DNA of 64,000 nt from Mustela lutreola (taxonomy: Eukaryota > Chordata > Mammalia > Carnivora > Mustelidae). The notes under the pieces are model-generated. The model had not been told where the DNA came from and searched no databases. It saw nothing but the letters and a program-made list of their open reading frames with translations. This document shows positions 44,701 through 55,845 of this stretch, piece after piece. The DNA is taken from contig NC_081290.1 of NCBI RefSeq assembly GCF_030435805.1, positions 34,694,501-34,758,500 on the forward strand. The letters run 5' to 3'. How positions within the stretch are numbered: the stretch's first letter is position 1; each line of letters begins with the position of its first letter. Both the position numbers and the translations under genes were made by a program.

Positions 44701-47700
44701 ACTTTGAGAACCCCTCAAAGAACTGTCGCCTCCCCTCCCTCTTTTGTATAAACCCAGAGACAATAAGCCCAGTTCTGGAAAACAGCCATCTCGGTATTGA
44801 AAGACGCCAACTGAAGACACCACACCACACCGCATAATTGCAGCAGCTTGTGTTGAGTCTGAAGTTGACCTAACGGTTATGAGTTTAAAAGGACAGATGT
44901 TATCCCACTCACTAAAGCTAGGCTCAAAGAGTAAGGCGCTTGAACTCACCTATCAGAGGGACATTTTCTGAGGCCGGCATGATCTCTGCCACCATGAGCT
45001 GAAATACAGTCATGGCCAACAGGATGGTCACTCCCAAGGAGACCTTTTCCCCAGAGGCTGCTGGGAGATAAAAACTCAAGGGAGCCAGAAAAGAGATGAG
45101 GACACATGGGATGAGGAGGTTGACGATATAGAACGAGGACCGCCTCTTCAGAAGGAGAGTGAATGTCACATCCGGGTAAGGCTCCGAGCAGCAGCCATAG
45201 GAGATCACATTCTTTACAGCAGGCATGCCATGAACTTCCCACTCCACATCTTCGATGAAGTCGGAGAGATCTCCAGTGTCTAGGGCATTGAATATGTCTA
45301 CCTGGTTGCCGTTGTAAGTCCAGGAACCAAAGGTCAGATTGCACTGCTGATTATCAAAGGGGAAATAGGTGACATCCACCACACAGGAGCTCTTGGTGAT
45401 GGCTGGCGTATCCCAGGTGATCAGCCCGTCATACCGCAGGACCACATTGGTATTCACGGGCTCAGAAGACTCATCATCAGCCCTGGAGGTCAGAGGAGGG
45501 AAATGAAAGCTGCTTGTCAAGACAACTCATCACCTTCCTTACTCTGGACAGTTCACCAACCTCTGCCCATCCCTTCAGTGTCTCTGGCAATGGATCACCT
45601 CACCCTGGCTGAAAGCTGGAATCAACTCCAGTTTGCCCCTACCTCTCTCTCCCATAACTACTCTGGGCCAACTTTTCTTGGATTCTTCCTTTAAAGCATC
45701 CCTGCTCTATGTCCCTTCCTCTTCATTTCCAAAGCTGCTCTCTTAGTCCAGGTATAATGAGTCAAACATCTAGATAAAACAAATCAATAAACCAGCTCAG
45801 TAGTCCCTCCTCTCTCAAACCCTAGAGCAGTACCAGTCTATACAGTCTGTCCTTTATAAGAACTGGTCATTGATTTTTTTTTTTTTCCTTTTAATTCAGT
45901 GAGCTGTACCATACCCTTCCTATAAATTCCTTTTTCCAGAAGGTAGCCAAAGTCAGTTTCCAATGCTTACAACCCTAAATGATAGGTTTTTATTAACTTT
46001 TAATGCATGTTTCCCAGTATTCCTTATAATTTTTTCCCTACAAAATGTATTATGGCTAAATGTCATATGTAAGGTATCCTAGATTGGATTCGGGAACAGA
46101 GAAAGTTCACAAAAGTGGAAAAACTGATGAAATCCAAGTAAAGTCTATAGTTTAATTAATAATATTGTATTAGTTTTGACAAATGCACTATGTTATTTTG
46201 ATGTAACAGTAGATGTAACATTAGGGGAAACGAGGGGAAGGGTGTATGGGAATTCTCTGTACCATCTTTGCAACTTTTCTGGAAATCTAAAATTATCCCA
46301 GAATCTAAAAAGTTAATTACCCCCCCAAAATATGATACAAAATTTAAAATGTGGTTATTCATTCATATTCTCCTACAACACTATTTTCATGGCAAATAGT
46401 TGTCCTATATATTCCATTATATAGCTATGCCATACTTATTTAATCAATCCATCGGTGTTCAACATTGTCTTTTCCAGGTTTTGCATTTACAAGTGATGCT
46501 ATAGTCAAATCTTTGCATTTATCCACTGACTCTTTCCTTACATTAAATTGCCAGAAGAGGATTTGCTGGATCAAAGAACTGGCATGTTTTTAAATTATTT
46601 TTTCCCACTTTCTCAAAATCGGGCACCACAACACTAACTGTAATGGTCTGATTGAAGCGGACCAAATCAGACCATTACAGTTAATGTGTGGAGCTCAATT
46701 TTTAATGAGGGTCTTTAATAAGGAGGGTTTAAAGAGAAGGATCTTTAATATAGTCTCCATGAAGATAATAAGATGAAGTTTTTTGAAAATCCCTGAACCT
46801 AACCTCTGTAGCGATGAGAAATGGATATAGTTAGCGGAATGAGAAGTGAGCACTGTGATGAACTGAGAATATCCCTCACCCATCCTATCTTCCTTGGTAT
46901 AAGAGAAGAGATCTCAAGATCAGAGAGAAACTATTTGGACAATTCCATATCAAAAAGAAGTCCCCCCGGGCGCCTGGGTGGCTCAGTGGGTTAAGCCGCT
47001 GCCTTCGGCTCAGGTCATGATCTCAGAGTCCTGGGATTGAGTCCCGCATCGGGCTCTCTGCTCAGCGGGGAGCCTGCTTCCCTCTCTCTCTCTCTCTGTC
47101 TGCCTCTCCATCTACTTGTGATTTCTCTGTCAAATAAATAAATAAAATCTTTAAAAAAAAAAAAAAAAAAAGAAGTCCCCCTCTTTCTTTCCAAGGCTAA
47201 CTTCCCTCCTGGTACTGTGATTCATTTCCTCCCACATCTCCTTCACAATTTTGCTTCTCTTGGTTGCTCTTATTTTCTCTGACCCATCGAGACCCTCCCC
47301 AGTGCGTTCCCCAGTCTCTCCTACCAACTTCCCTTCTTCTCAGGCACTTCCCACACCCCGCCTCTCCTTCCACACACTGGAAGTGATACACACTGCTGTC
47401 ACTTCCCTCCCCATTTTGCTTTTATTCTTGCAATTTGGCTTCTTCCCAACATGTGCTCTTTCAAACGCCATTCATGACTTGCAAACACACAAATCTAAAA
47501 ACCTGTTCTAGGTACCTATCCTATTCAACTCTTTCCAAGCATTTCACACTGTAGGTTGTTCCTGGACATCCTTTCTTCCAGTGGTTTCTATTATACAACT
47601 CTCTGTCTTATTTCTCCTTCTACACCTTTAGCCATTTCTTTTAAGTGTCTTCTGTAAATGTCTGCAGTGAAGAGTTTCACCAACTTTATCTGCAGCCATT

Positions 47701-49422
47701 TTCTCTCCTTCCTTGAGTAGTTCTATAAGGGCTCACAGGGCTTTTGATATCTCTTCCCCAACCTTCTTTCCAGGCTTGAGGATTGCCTTTTCAGTCCCTT
47801 CTTGGTTGTCTTCAAGTGCACATTCCTTTGGTCTCCCAAACTGAACAACTCCCACACCAAACTCATCATCGTTTTCCTCAAACCTGTTCCTCTTCCCCTC
47901 CTTTACATCCAATCTCATCTAACAGGTTTGCCATTTTCTCAACCACAAGATGACTTAAGCAAACCTTAATGCCAAATTCCAGACAGATCTTTCTGAATAT
48001 GACAGGGTATCCAATTCCTCACTAGCTCTAAAATCCAAGGGTTAAGATGGCCCATGAAAACCCGGCCATTAGAACTCTTTCATAACAAATGCACATTTGG
48101 AATTTCTATAACCCAGTCTCTACCCAATCTAATGTCAGGAATCCTTACAGACTCTTGCACTAACCAGCATATCGGCCATACCCTTAGACTAAACAACTTC
48201 ACCAGAACTTTGAGCCCTGATTTATTTATCTCTTTACTGATTTGATAGCAGAGCCAATACCTGCTTGAATAACTATATTGCTAAAAAGCTCACTACTTCT
48301 TGGGAATAGTGATTGCTCAAGTTATGCATTATGATTAGTTTTAATTGTTATCTTCCCTTTAACTTTTGTCATTGTCTTTATTTTTGTCCTCTACAGAAAA
48401 TTTCTCTTTTCTCTAACTTATTTTCTCCTTCACTGCTTAACATCTCCATTAAGTCTTTCCAAGAACTTCTGGCTTCCAAACTAGCATCAACAAATTCAAC
48501 TACCCTTCCCATGAAGTAGCTCCCAGACCCATCTTGAACCTAATCACACCCTAGCAAGTTCAGCCCCATTGAGTCAGGCTCCAGTGGCGAATCTAGATGT
48601 GAAGCTTTATCTTTATCACACCTGACTGGATCACTACCACATACCCCTCTTTCCTCTCCCCACCACCACTCAGAAAGCCCATTTTGTGGTCTATGTGGTT
48701 CTATGCCGGCTTCTGAGAAATAATGAGAATATTATATCTGGGATCAGAAGAGTCCAGAGGTCCAGGGATTCAGCTGGAAGGACCAGGGTCAGGGAAATGG
48801 TTATGACTGAGGTCCCTTCTTTGCCTGATCCTATAAGTCTCTCGTGGCCTAATTTTAGCTAGTTATAGGAATGCAAATGATGTCCAACCATAGCCATATT
48901 TAGAGTTTCCTCTAAGTAATAAAACTCTGACATTACCGAGAAGGAGAATGCAAAGCAGAATAAAGGATCGGTGTGTAACAGGAGGGAGGAGAGGACTAAA
49001 GAGTCAACCCAGAGTAACAAAAGAGAGCTGATTAATCAGTGCAATGAAAAGATTTTGTGTGGAAAAGGGAAAGGGAACTGAACTCACACATCTCAAGGCC
49101 CAAAGGGAAAGAATTTGCCAAAGCCACAGCAGGTTTGCGTGAGCCCACGAGCACACAGCTGGCTTCTAGAATAAGCGCGGACTGGGACAGGCTTAACTTA
49201 GGTGACCGTGCAAGCTTGCAAAGAAGCATGTCAGTAAGAGTTACTCACTTCTTCAGCCAACCAAAGCAGGAGGAAGAAGAGAACACACATTCTGTTTGTT
49301 TCCCAGGAAGAACTGTTAGAACTGATAGAATGCTGTTAGTGGTCTGTATCAACTCTATTCTCTGATTACCTGCACCCTGTGAGTGAGAGGAGCTAGCGGA
49401 CAACATGGTTTATTCTCTTGCC

Positions 49423-49481
<59 letters not shown>

Positions 49482-52408
49482 GGGGGGAGTGAACCGGTAT
49501 AATAAAGCACTAACCCTGGGACATTGTTTTGCTTGGAAAGGAATATGGAAGGACCCTCTGGCCATCCAGAGTGGAAAATGGTCAGCAGGATCAGGGCTAT
49601 GAATAATTGGTCATGACCCTTGGCTGAGCTATCCGAATAAGGAACAAGACTAAAATCCAGGCTGCAACCCACCCCGTCTCTTCCTAAAGAGAAACTCACA
49701 CCCACTAGAAAGCTGAGCTCTCAGGAAGCCCCCCGGAACTGCCCCTCCTTCACCCTGTTCTGAGTCAAAGAGGAACCATTCCCAACCCACAAGAGCTTGA
49801 GTTCCAGAATAAGAAGAGAGAAGCTCCTTTGACAACAGGTGGAGCAAATGAACCTGAACTGTGATAGACCAATGTGGTTCCTTCTCGAAGTCTGATCCAA
49901 GGACTAGCAGCCCTGACCTCTGGAGCTTCTAGACAAGCAGAACATCAAATTCTACCCCAACCTACTGAATCCAAATCTGTATTTTAACAAAACTCTTCAT
50001 GTGCACTTTACAATTTGAAAAACATATCCCTTCTATCCCTTTACATGAAGCCCCTTGCCCTGAAACCAAGAAAGGGTAACTGATGATCTTACGATATAGT
50101 TTATCCTCCACTCCAATGTCAAAATCCACAGGTCAGCTGCTAGCTGGTCCATTCTGATTTAATCTTAGTAATATCACCGTTATTGATACATGATCTTGGG
50201 GAAGGGAGCACCACTATGATGGGTTGAATTATGTCCCCTCCCCTCAAAATTTATATGTCTAAATCCTAGCCCCCGCCACCTCAGAAGGTAAATTTACTTG
50301 GAATAGGGTCATTGTAGATATAATTAGTTAAGACAAGATCATACTGGAGTAGGGAGGGCCCTTAATCCAAAACGACTTTTGTTTTTATAAAAGGGGCAAA
50401 ATGGACACAGACAACACACATGGAGAACACCAGGTGAAGAGGAAAGCAAAGATCAAGGTGATGTTTCTACAAGTCCAGGGACAACAAAGGCATCCAGCAA
50501 CCACCAGAACCTAGAGGAGATGTGTGGAGCCCATTCTCCCTTACAGCCTCAGAAGGAACCAACCTTGGACATCTAGCCTTTAGACCTGGGAGAGAATACA
50601 TTTCTGCCATGTGAGCCCCCCAGTCTGTGGTCCTGTGTTCCCACAGCCCTAGAAGACCAGTAGAGCCTATAATAGAGTATCTCATCCAAAAGGGGGAAGG
50701 AGCTCTAAGCTTTTATGACCTATTATTTTATTATCTAAGATCTTATGATCATCATTCTAGGGCCTAGGTAAATGAATTGGAACTTAACTTCAAGCGTGTA
50801 TAAAACAGTCCTTTCTCATTGTGTTTAAATTCTATTAAATCAATAAGTTCATTCCTGAGCGATGACTGACTTGTACTTACTTGTTATATAGGACAATATC
50901 AGGCCTCCACACGAGGTCACTGGGGATCCTGATGGAGTCCAGTCCATCGTACTGGTCTCGATCCCACGTGAGATACGCATCATGCCAGATTTGGCGGATC
51001 CATAAATAGGCAGTCAGAATCTGGTTTCTTTCGTCCTGTACAAATAACCATGTTATAACTCTGTCCAGTAGACACCTCAACCAAATGCTTTCCATCTCTG
51101 GAGCATTTGTTCTTTGCAAAAGAAATTCCAAAAGCACAAATCTACTTTCACTAAATAAATGAGAGCTTTTCTAGTCTCTCCCTTTAACAAACTGCAAAAG
51201 CCGTACTTTTTCTTCTGCTTGATTTAGTGTTCTGAATGTAAAGTGAACAGGCGTTCAAGGCATCAGATCTTTTCATAGATCAACAGCCCACATTTCTCTG
51301 GAAATTGGTGAACCAACGACTCACTTGAATGAGAAAGTCAGGAAATACAGTTTCATAACTTTATGCAATTAAACACATACAAGCACAAAACAAGATATGC
51401 CATCTTAAAACACCATATTTATTAAAAAAAAAAAAACAGGAATAAAATTCATAGAAAACTCACCATTTAGCCATTTTTAAATGGATGGTTCAGTGGCTTA
51501 CGGTAGATTCATGATATTGCGCAACCATCACCACTGTCCAGTTCCAGAGCATTTTGTCAGCTCAAAAAAGAAACCCTATGACCATCAAGTCATCACCCAC
51601 TATTCCCCCGTTCTTCCCATAGTCCCTGGCAACCACCACTCTGCTTTCTGTCTCCAGGATTCTCCGTGTTTTGAACATTTCATAGAAAGGGAATCAAGTA
51701 TCTGTGACACCATCTCTGTTTAGACAATCGAGACTGTTACTTTTAATGGCCAGGATTATGTAACATCGAGCGAAATGACTTTTGTAGAGAGCTTCCTTCC
51801 TTGGTATTCCCTTCCCCCACCAGCTTGTACACGTTCCTGTCTGGTCTCATTTCCTCTCAAATTCCAGGTAATGCATCTCTTTGGAAAGCGCGGCAAGTTT
51901 CATCCTAAGCACAATTTCATAGTCACCACTTTATTTTACTCACCATGTCCTTAATCTGAGAAAGTGTAATTTGGAGGGTGACATTCAGGACTTTATCTGT
52001 ATCTTCTACTGGACGAAGAGCATTGGAATAATCTTCAAAAAGGTCATTAAACAACTTCTGAGCGTATTTTCCATCTGCTGTTTCTACAGCTGCTCAAAAA
52101 GAGGGACTGGGATCAACATTCGATGTCATGTATATTTCAAGGCAAAGAACAGCAAACCGAGGGCTAGAACTGGGCCTGACACAGTATCAGCTAGGGACAA
52201 GCTTTGGGTACACGAGAGTTAGTTTTCTGGCTAGTCAATAAAAGGCATGAACATTTTCTCGCAGTGAGAGTATCTGTTCTGTTTGCTGGTCCAGTCCCAC
52301 CAAAGAAATGGCCCCAAATGATTACACACCCATCAGACTCTTACCTCTCAGTCTGGAGAAAGCAAAGTAAATCCAGCAAAAGGAGATGCAGGAATGGGGC
52401 CAGTTCAT
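41211..52408 (-). CDS. CHRNA9: CHRNA9, nicotinic acetylcholine receptor subunit alpha-9 (five exons, complete)
   Basis: Ligand-gated cation channel subunit of the Cys-loop family. With alpha-10 it forms the calcium-permeable receptor at efferent synapses on cochlear and vestibular hair cells; it is also reported in other tissues. The exons at 52345-52408, 51944-52089, 50881-51035, 44950-45482 and 41211-41752 join in frame to 479 codons plus stop, the length I recall for human alpha-9. Visible in the protein: a signal peptide (about residues 1-25), N-glycosylation sites N57 (NVT) and N170 (NLT), binding-site aromatics Y120, W176, Y217 and Y224, the Cys-loop C155-C169, the vicinal pair C219-C220 that marks an alpha subunit, TM1 about 239-259, TM2 about 268-288 starting [10 protein letters not shown]3 about 303-323, a long variable cytoplasmic loop, and TM4 ending IIARAD. 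Introns 1-4 are 255, 908, 5398 and 3197 bp. Assignment to alpha-9 rather than alpha-10 rests on near identity to the remembered human sequence. Confidence 0.97.
41855..42070 (+). repeat. MIR SINE in CHRNA9 intron 4
   Basis: 'gcctggagcaagttagacca', then 'tcctctgtaaaatgggtata'. Confidence 0.8.
42225..43080 (+). mobile_element. Old L1 LINE ORF2 fragment in intron 4
   Basis: A-rich forward L1: short stretches such as 'gagttttaccaaacttttaa', 'agttgttccagaaatacaaa' and 'tgatgaaggaggagttagtt' mirror L1 ORF2. Antisense to CHRNA9; heavily decayed. Confidence 0.75.
43085..43805. other. Intron 4 sequence, no recognised repeat apart from TG runs
   Basis: An imperfect (TG)n run lies at about 43446-43496. 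Nothing else is recognised. Confidence 0.45.
43808..44003 (+). mobile_element. CAN-SINE in intron 4
   Basis: Starts 'aggggcgcctggggagctca', ends with an A18 tail. Duplication aatgaggtaggga / aacgaggtaggga. Confidence 0.93.
44085..44215 (+). repeat. Possible MER5-like fragment
   Basis: 'agcattttaacaagctcccc' resembles the hAT-Charlie MER5 group; the rest is diverged. Confidence 0.4.
44325..44555 (-). repeat. MIR SINE in intron 4
   Basis: 'gtgtacttaccatatgccag' ... 'gactaagtaactcacctaag' ... 'atcagagttcaaatgtagaa'. Confidence 0.8.
44570..44722 (+). mobile_element. MER5A-like DNA transposon fossil in intron 4
   Basis: 'ggctcaccccagagtgtcta', 'gagaatctgcatttcgaaag' and end 'cacactttgagaacccctc'. 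Confidence 0.85.
44950..45482 (-). CDS. CHRNA9: CHRNA9 coding exon 4 (Cys-loop, TM1, TM2)
   Basis: Encodes residues 123-299 plus one base of G300. It starts [12 protein letters not shown] and includes the Cys-loop [17 protein letters not shown], loop B W176, loop [11 protein letters not shown]1 and the pore-lining TM2 ([18 protein letters not shown]), ending ENVPLI. The acceptor is gacctccag and the donor gtgagt. The TM2 intermediate-ring glutamate (E267) and the outer charge after TM2 are present, as expected for a cation-selective channel. Confidence 0.98.
45540..46065. other. Intron 3 sequence, no clear content
   Basis: CT-rich text that may include old LINE scraps. Not assigned. Confidence 0.35.
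46070..46320 (+). mobile_element. L1 LINE 3' end in intron 3
   Basis: 'aatccaagtaaagtctatag' ... 'tgcaacttttctggaaatct' ... 'aaaattatcccagaat': an old L1 terminal sequence. Confidence 0.7.
46375..46610 (-). mobile_element. Probable old L1 fragment in intron 3
   Basis: 'gccagaagaggatttgctgg' and surrounding text resemble reverse L1 3' sequence; weak. Confidence 0.4.
46635..46683. repeat. Inverted repeat (hairpin) with 19-bp perfect arms
   Basis: Left arm 46635-46653 (taactgtaatggtctgatt) is the exact reverse complement of 46665-46683, with an 11-base spacer. Pairing extends outward with one or two mismatches to about 46626 and 46692. Confidence 0.95.
46967..47172 (+). mobile_element. CAN-SINE, young, in intron 3
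   Basis: 'gggcgcctgggtggctcagt', close to consensus, with a long A tail. Flanked by aaaagaagtcccc on both sides. Confidence 0.96.
47185..47925 (+). repeat. Probable L2 LINE ORF2 remnant in intron 3
   Basis: 'ccaagcatttcacactgtag', followed by text like L2 ('cctcaaacctgttcctcttc'). Old and decayed. Confidence 0.5.
47930..49425. other. Intron 3 sequence, no recognised content
   Basis: About 1.5 kb of sequence I cannot assign. The small open frames (48054-48519, 49057-49365) show no domain. Confidence 0.4.
49427..49481 (+). repeat. Compound microsatellite (TG)n(AG)n in intron 3
   Basis: About 15 TG units followed by about 11 GA units, without interruption. Confidence 0.97.
49915..50032 (+). 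repeat. Possible MER5-like fragment
   Basis: 'ctgaatccaaatctgtattt' followed by 'taacaaaactcttcatgtgc' resembles a MER5 end. Confidence 0.4.
50216..50668 (+). mobile_element. Solo LTR, MLT1-type (ERVL-MaLR), ancient fossil in intron 3
   Basis: 'tatgatgggttgaattatgt' ... 'atataattagttaagacaag' ... 'aaccaccagaacctagagga' ... 'agaaggaaccaaccttggac'. Forward, antisense to CHRNA9. Degraded, with no internal region. Confidence 0.88.
50881..51035 (-). CDS. CHRNA9: CHRNA9 coding exon 3
   Basis: Encodes residues 71-121 and two bases of K122: [20 protein letters not shown] through DIVLYN. It contains the WxPD motif (WRPD, 113-116) conserved in Cys-loop receptors and loop A tyrosine Y120. The acceptor is tttgtacag and the donor gtaagt. 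The 155-bp length leaves phase 2, matching the single base that opens exon 4. Confidence 0.97.
51422..51720 (-). mobile_element. L1 LINE 3' UTR fragment in intron 2
   Basis: 'gcgcaaccatcaccactgtc', 'ccctggcaaccaccactctg' and an A14 run. Same family of text as 25445-25745. Confidence 0.8.
51944..52089 (-). CDS. CHRNA9: CHRNA9 coding exon 2
   Basis: Encodes the end of the signal region and the N-terminal extracellular helix and strand: residues 22-70, [13 protein letters not shown] through SQIKDM, including glycosylation site N57. The acceptor is gagcag and the donor gtgagt; the exon ends in phase 0. I chose the upstream AG because it keeps the protein length equal to human. A second AG six bases further in (exon start 52083) is also in frame and would drop A22-V23. 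Confidence 0.93.
52345..52408 (-). CDS. CHRNA9: CHRNA9 coding exon 1 (signal peptide)
   Basis: Encodes 21 residues beginning [15 protein letters not shown] and ends one base into a codon, followed by the donor gtaaga (phase 1). The start matches the human protein start MNW. An extra in-frame ATG sits directly upstream (ATG ATG at 52411 and 52408) and would add one Met; both have A at -3, so the sequence alone does not decide between them. The hydrophobic run supports a secretory signal. The human alignment comes from memory. Confidence 0.92.
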
Positions 52409-52411
52409 CAT

Positions 52412-52900
52412 TCTCCTGAGCTTCTAGAAATTCTCAAGGAGGCAGCGGTCTTCCACTTCCCTCTGAATGGGAAGGGTCTGGGTACAAAGATCGCACTCTG
52501 CCAGAGTCTCACCAAAGCAGATGGAGAGCGCAGGCATGCAGTGCACGGAGGGCCCCGAGGTCCTGAGATCCAGACGGGCTCTCCCTCCTCCCCTCCAGTA
52601 ATCCGAGACCGGCAGCTCTGGCCACGGAGATGCAGGAGCCTGGGTGGGCTAGGCAGGCAGTGCTGATCTGAGGAAGCTGTCCCAGCGAGGGTCCCTAGCC
52701 ACCATCAGCAGGAGCATCCAGACCAAACTTTCAGAGGAGGTGAGGTAGGAGCCCAATACCCCCTGAGACTCTGCAGAAGGAGCTAGGTGCTTTCTACACC
52801 TGCGGCAAGCAGATCCAGCCAGAGTCTAAGGACTAAGGGAAGACAAGTAGACCCCACTGTGGGGCATCCTCTGGAAAGGCTCTATGAATGCGCTTCAAGG
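52412..52900 (-). promoter_or_regulatory. CHRNA9 5' UTR and proximal promoter region (position only)
   Basis: This is the DNA directly upstream of the start codon. It has moderate GC content and no recognised interspersed repeat. I see no CpG island and no clear TATA box at a fixed distance, so the transcription start cannot be placed from sequence. It is listed because it must contain the 5' leader. Confidence 0.3.
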
Positions 52901-53820
52901 GGCATGTGAAGAGGGAAAGAGAGGCAATTCCATGATCTCCAGAACTGCTTCTACTTCAACTCCTTCAAGGTCCGGCATAGACCTTGTGTGGTAATGTGTG
53001 AGCATGGAGGGAGGGGCCTGGAGAGGGGCATTCACTCCCTTTGGAAGCAGTGCTGCCATTAGGATTTGGAGCCAAGACCTAGGTTTAACTGCAAGCCTGA
53101 ACCCTTCCTAGCCCTACAGCGCTGAGCCTTCCTGAGCTGGAAACCAGGAACCTAGTGTTCTACTGTGATACTTCAGCAAAAGCGCCATGTAAATGTCAGT
53201 AAATTTTGCCTCTGATTTTGAAGATCTAGAATGTCTAGAATCACCAAGTCACCCAATATTTACTAGCCCTAAAAAAACAAAACAAAAAAAAATTGTTCAA
53301 AGGTTAACCAAATCAGCACGAAAATTATTCATAACTAATGGTGACATTACTGGGATGTTGTTTCTTTGCATTTGAATACTACTTTATTTATTTCACACTC
53401 ATTTCTCCCACATGATCTAATTTTGCTCCCATGAAAGCATGTCAATTTCCAATTGCCATAACTTATCCCTCTTCTAGCCTGGGGAACCTGCCTCAGAAAA
53501 GCAAATTAAGATCATTTGATTGCCTGGAATCCGAGCAAGGAAATTGGATCGTTCCATTTCATCAGGTTACAGAGTCTAATGAGTCACCCTGTCCCTCTTC
53601 AGGAATCTATCCTCCAAATGGAACAGACACTCAAGCTGTCAGCTAAGTGTGTTTCCTAATCGCCTGTGCCCCGGTGTTGATTGGGAAGACATTATTTTCC
53701 CGAAGTCCCCAGTCTGACTCACCCGTCAGATGACCCAGGTCCAGCTGCAAAACCTCGGGCCCTCCTTCAACAAACCATCTGCTCTGGCATCTCAGAGGCT
53801 AAAAGTCCTTCTGAAATTGA
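52901..53820. other. 5' flank of CHRNA9, no recognised repeat
   Basis: Unique sequence. Any distal promoter or enhancer cannot be picked out by eye. Confidence 0.4.
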
Positions 53821-53824
53821 GTTG

Positions 53825-53960
53825 AGCACCTTGTTTTTATACGAGGAAACTGAGATCTGGAGATGTGTGGGGCTCACCTCTAGCAGCGCTGGACCAGAGA
53901 CAGAATCCAAGCCACCTGTTCAACCTCATGTGCTCCCCACGCTAACACCATCCCTCTTCC
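53825..53960 (-). repeat. MIR-like fragment
   Basis: 'acgaggaaactgagatctgg' and 'gacagaatccaagccacctg'. Confidence 0.55.
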
Positions 53961-55238
53961 TTGTCGTTCAGCCACATGTCACTTGAAGACCGTTGGGTGA
54001 TACCTTCTCGTGGTTAGAGACTCTCTACCTATGTCTCTTTGATTCCTTGGGACACTCCGAGCAGCCCCTGTTCAGGTGCTCTGAACACTTGCTCCTGGCT
54101 ACTTCGGCGGCAGCCTGGAAGATAGTCATCCCTGGTGATCTTTGATTGCTTCTAACTAACTCAGTTCATTCGCATGGGCCACTTACAGTTTTTTGGTTTT
54201 TTTTTTTTTTTTTAATAGTTAATAGTTGATGTTATCCTACCAATGTTAACACCATCCAAACGAAATCAATACTTTCAAGGGGGCAATTCTGCCTTTTAGG
54301 GCAAAGATGCTAAAGGCTAAAAGCAAACGCCACCCAAATTCAAAGTTATGTCTAGAGAACACAGTCATCTTTTCAACCTCTGCTCCGTTTGAGAAGTGGC
54401 TGTTGCTTGTCACAAGGTCACAGGCAAAGTATTCCAGCCATTTCAGAGTTTCTAAGAGCCCAGCCTTCCTCAGTGGACCAATTGTGAGGCACTTAGTTAT
54501 AACAAAAATATGATAGTAAGATATTAGGGACATTCCATAAGATCATAATATTCTTAACATAATTTATTTCGTAAGTGATACATACCTATTCAGAAAAATT
54601 AGAAAGTATAGAAAAGCACAGTGAAGAAAAAGAAAGGTCACCCAGAGGAATCCAGCCAGGCAGAGATCCACAGGGCTCACGTGGCGGCCATCTTTTTTAA
54701 ATGCTCATAGAACATGTTGTCATGTCTTTGAGACCCAGAAGGACGCGGGCCATTAGCAAAACTCTGTCTTGCTCATGAACACATATCTATGTGCAGAGGA
54801 TGCTTCTAAAGTCTCTTTTCCTGTTCTCTTGGGGTTGCGATGTAGTTCCCTCACAGGCTACCTTGAATGGTCTCCCATCCTTTCCTGCCTCTCTCCCCAC
54901 TCTCAGGGTCCTTATAAAACCCTTTCCAGTTGAAGCTGCCCAGAACCCTTTGCCCATTGTGGTCAAGCCCCCTGGAGGTGTCCCTGGCTCCGTTCCAGAA
55001 GAATGAGGGCAGTGTTTCCAAGCCTTGGAACAGAGCTCCTGCCTGCCAGAGAACCCTAGTGAATTATTTTGCTTAAAGACCTCCTTTTCAGTAGCAGAGG
55101 AAGGAAGGGGAAAGACAAATACCTTCCTCCTGCTACATTTTTTTAATTGTAAAAGTCAAAAATAATGTCTTATAAAGGGTTTCTCCCCCATAAATTAATA
55201 TGACATGAATATTTTCTGTTTTTATTAAATATGAAATC
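53961..55238. other. Intergenic DNA, no recognised content
   Basis: No gene or named repeat; T run at about 54195-54215. Confidence 0.4.
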
Positions 55239-55239
55239 G

Positions 55240-55440
55240 GGGGCACTTGGGTGGCTCAGTGGGTTAAGCCACTGCTTTTGGCTCAGATCATGATCTCAGG
55301 GTCCCAGGATCGAGTCCCACATTGGGCTCTCTGTTCAGCAGGGAGCCTGCTTCCCCCCTCTCTCTGCCTGCCTCTCAGCCTACTTGTGATCTCTCTCTCT
55401 CTCTCTGTGTCAAATAAATCAAATAAAATCTTTAAATAAA
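55240..55440 (+). mobile_element. CAN-SINE, mustelid-type (cluster of three, first)
   Basis: 'gggggcacttgggtggctca', 'cctacttgtgatctctctct'. Flanked by aaatatgaaatc on both sides. Confidence 0.95.
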
Positions 55441-55455
55441 TATGAAATCAGAATC

Positions 55456-55618
55456 CTTTTTTTTTTTTAAGATTTTATTTATTTGAGAGAGAGAGGTCAG
55501 CAGGAGAAGCAGACATCCAGCCAAGCAGGAACCCCAGTGTGGGACTCGATCCCAGGACTCCAGGATCATGACCTGAGCTGAAGGCTGTTGCTTAACCAAC
55601 TGAGCCACTGAGGTGCCC
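55456..55618 (-). mobile_element. CAN-SINE (cluster, second)
   Basis: T run, 'aagattttatttatttgaga', ending 'gagccactgaggtgcccc'. Confidence 0.92.
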
Positions 55619-55631
55619 CAGAATAGTTTGT

Positions 55632-55845
55632 TTGTTTTTTTTTTTTAGATCTTATTTATTTATTTGTCAGAGAGAGCAAGAGAGTGTGCATGAACACAAG
55701 CAGGAAGCAGGGAGAGGGGCAGGCAGAGGAAGAAGCAGGATCTCCGCTGAGCAAGGAGCCTGATGCGGAACTCCATCCCATAACCCTGGGATCATGACCT
55801 GAGCCAAAGGCAGATGTTTAACCAACTGAGCCACCCAGACGTCCT
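55632..55845 (-). mobile_element. CAN-SINE (cluster, third)
   Basis: T run, 'gatcttatttatttatttgt', ending 'gagccacccagacgtcc'. Confidence 0.92.
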
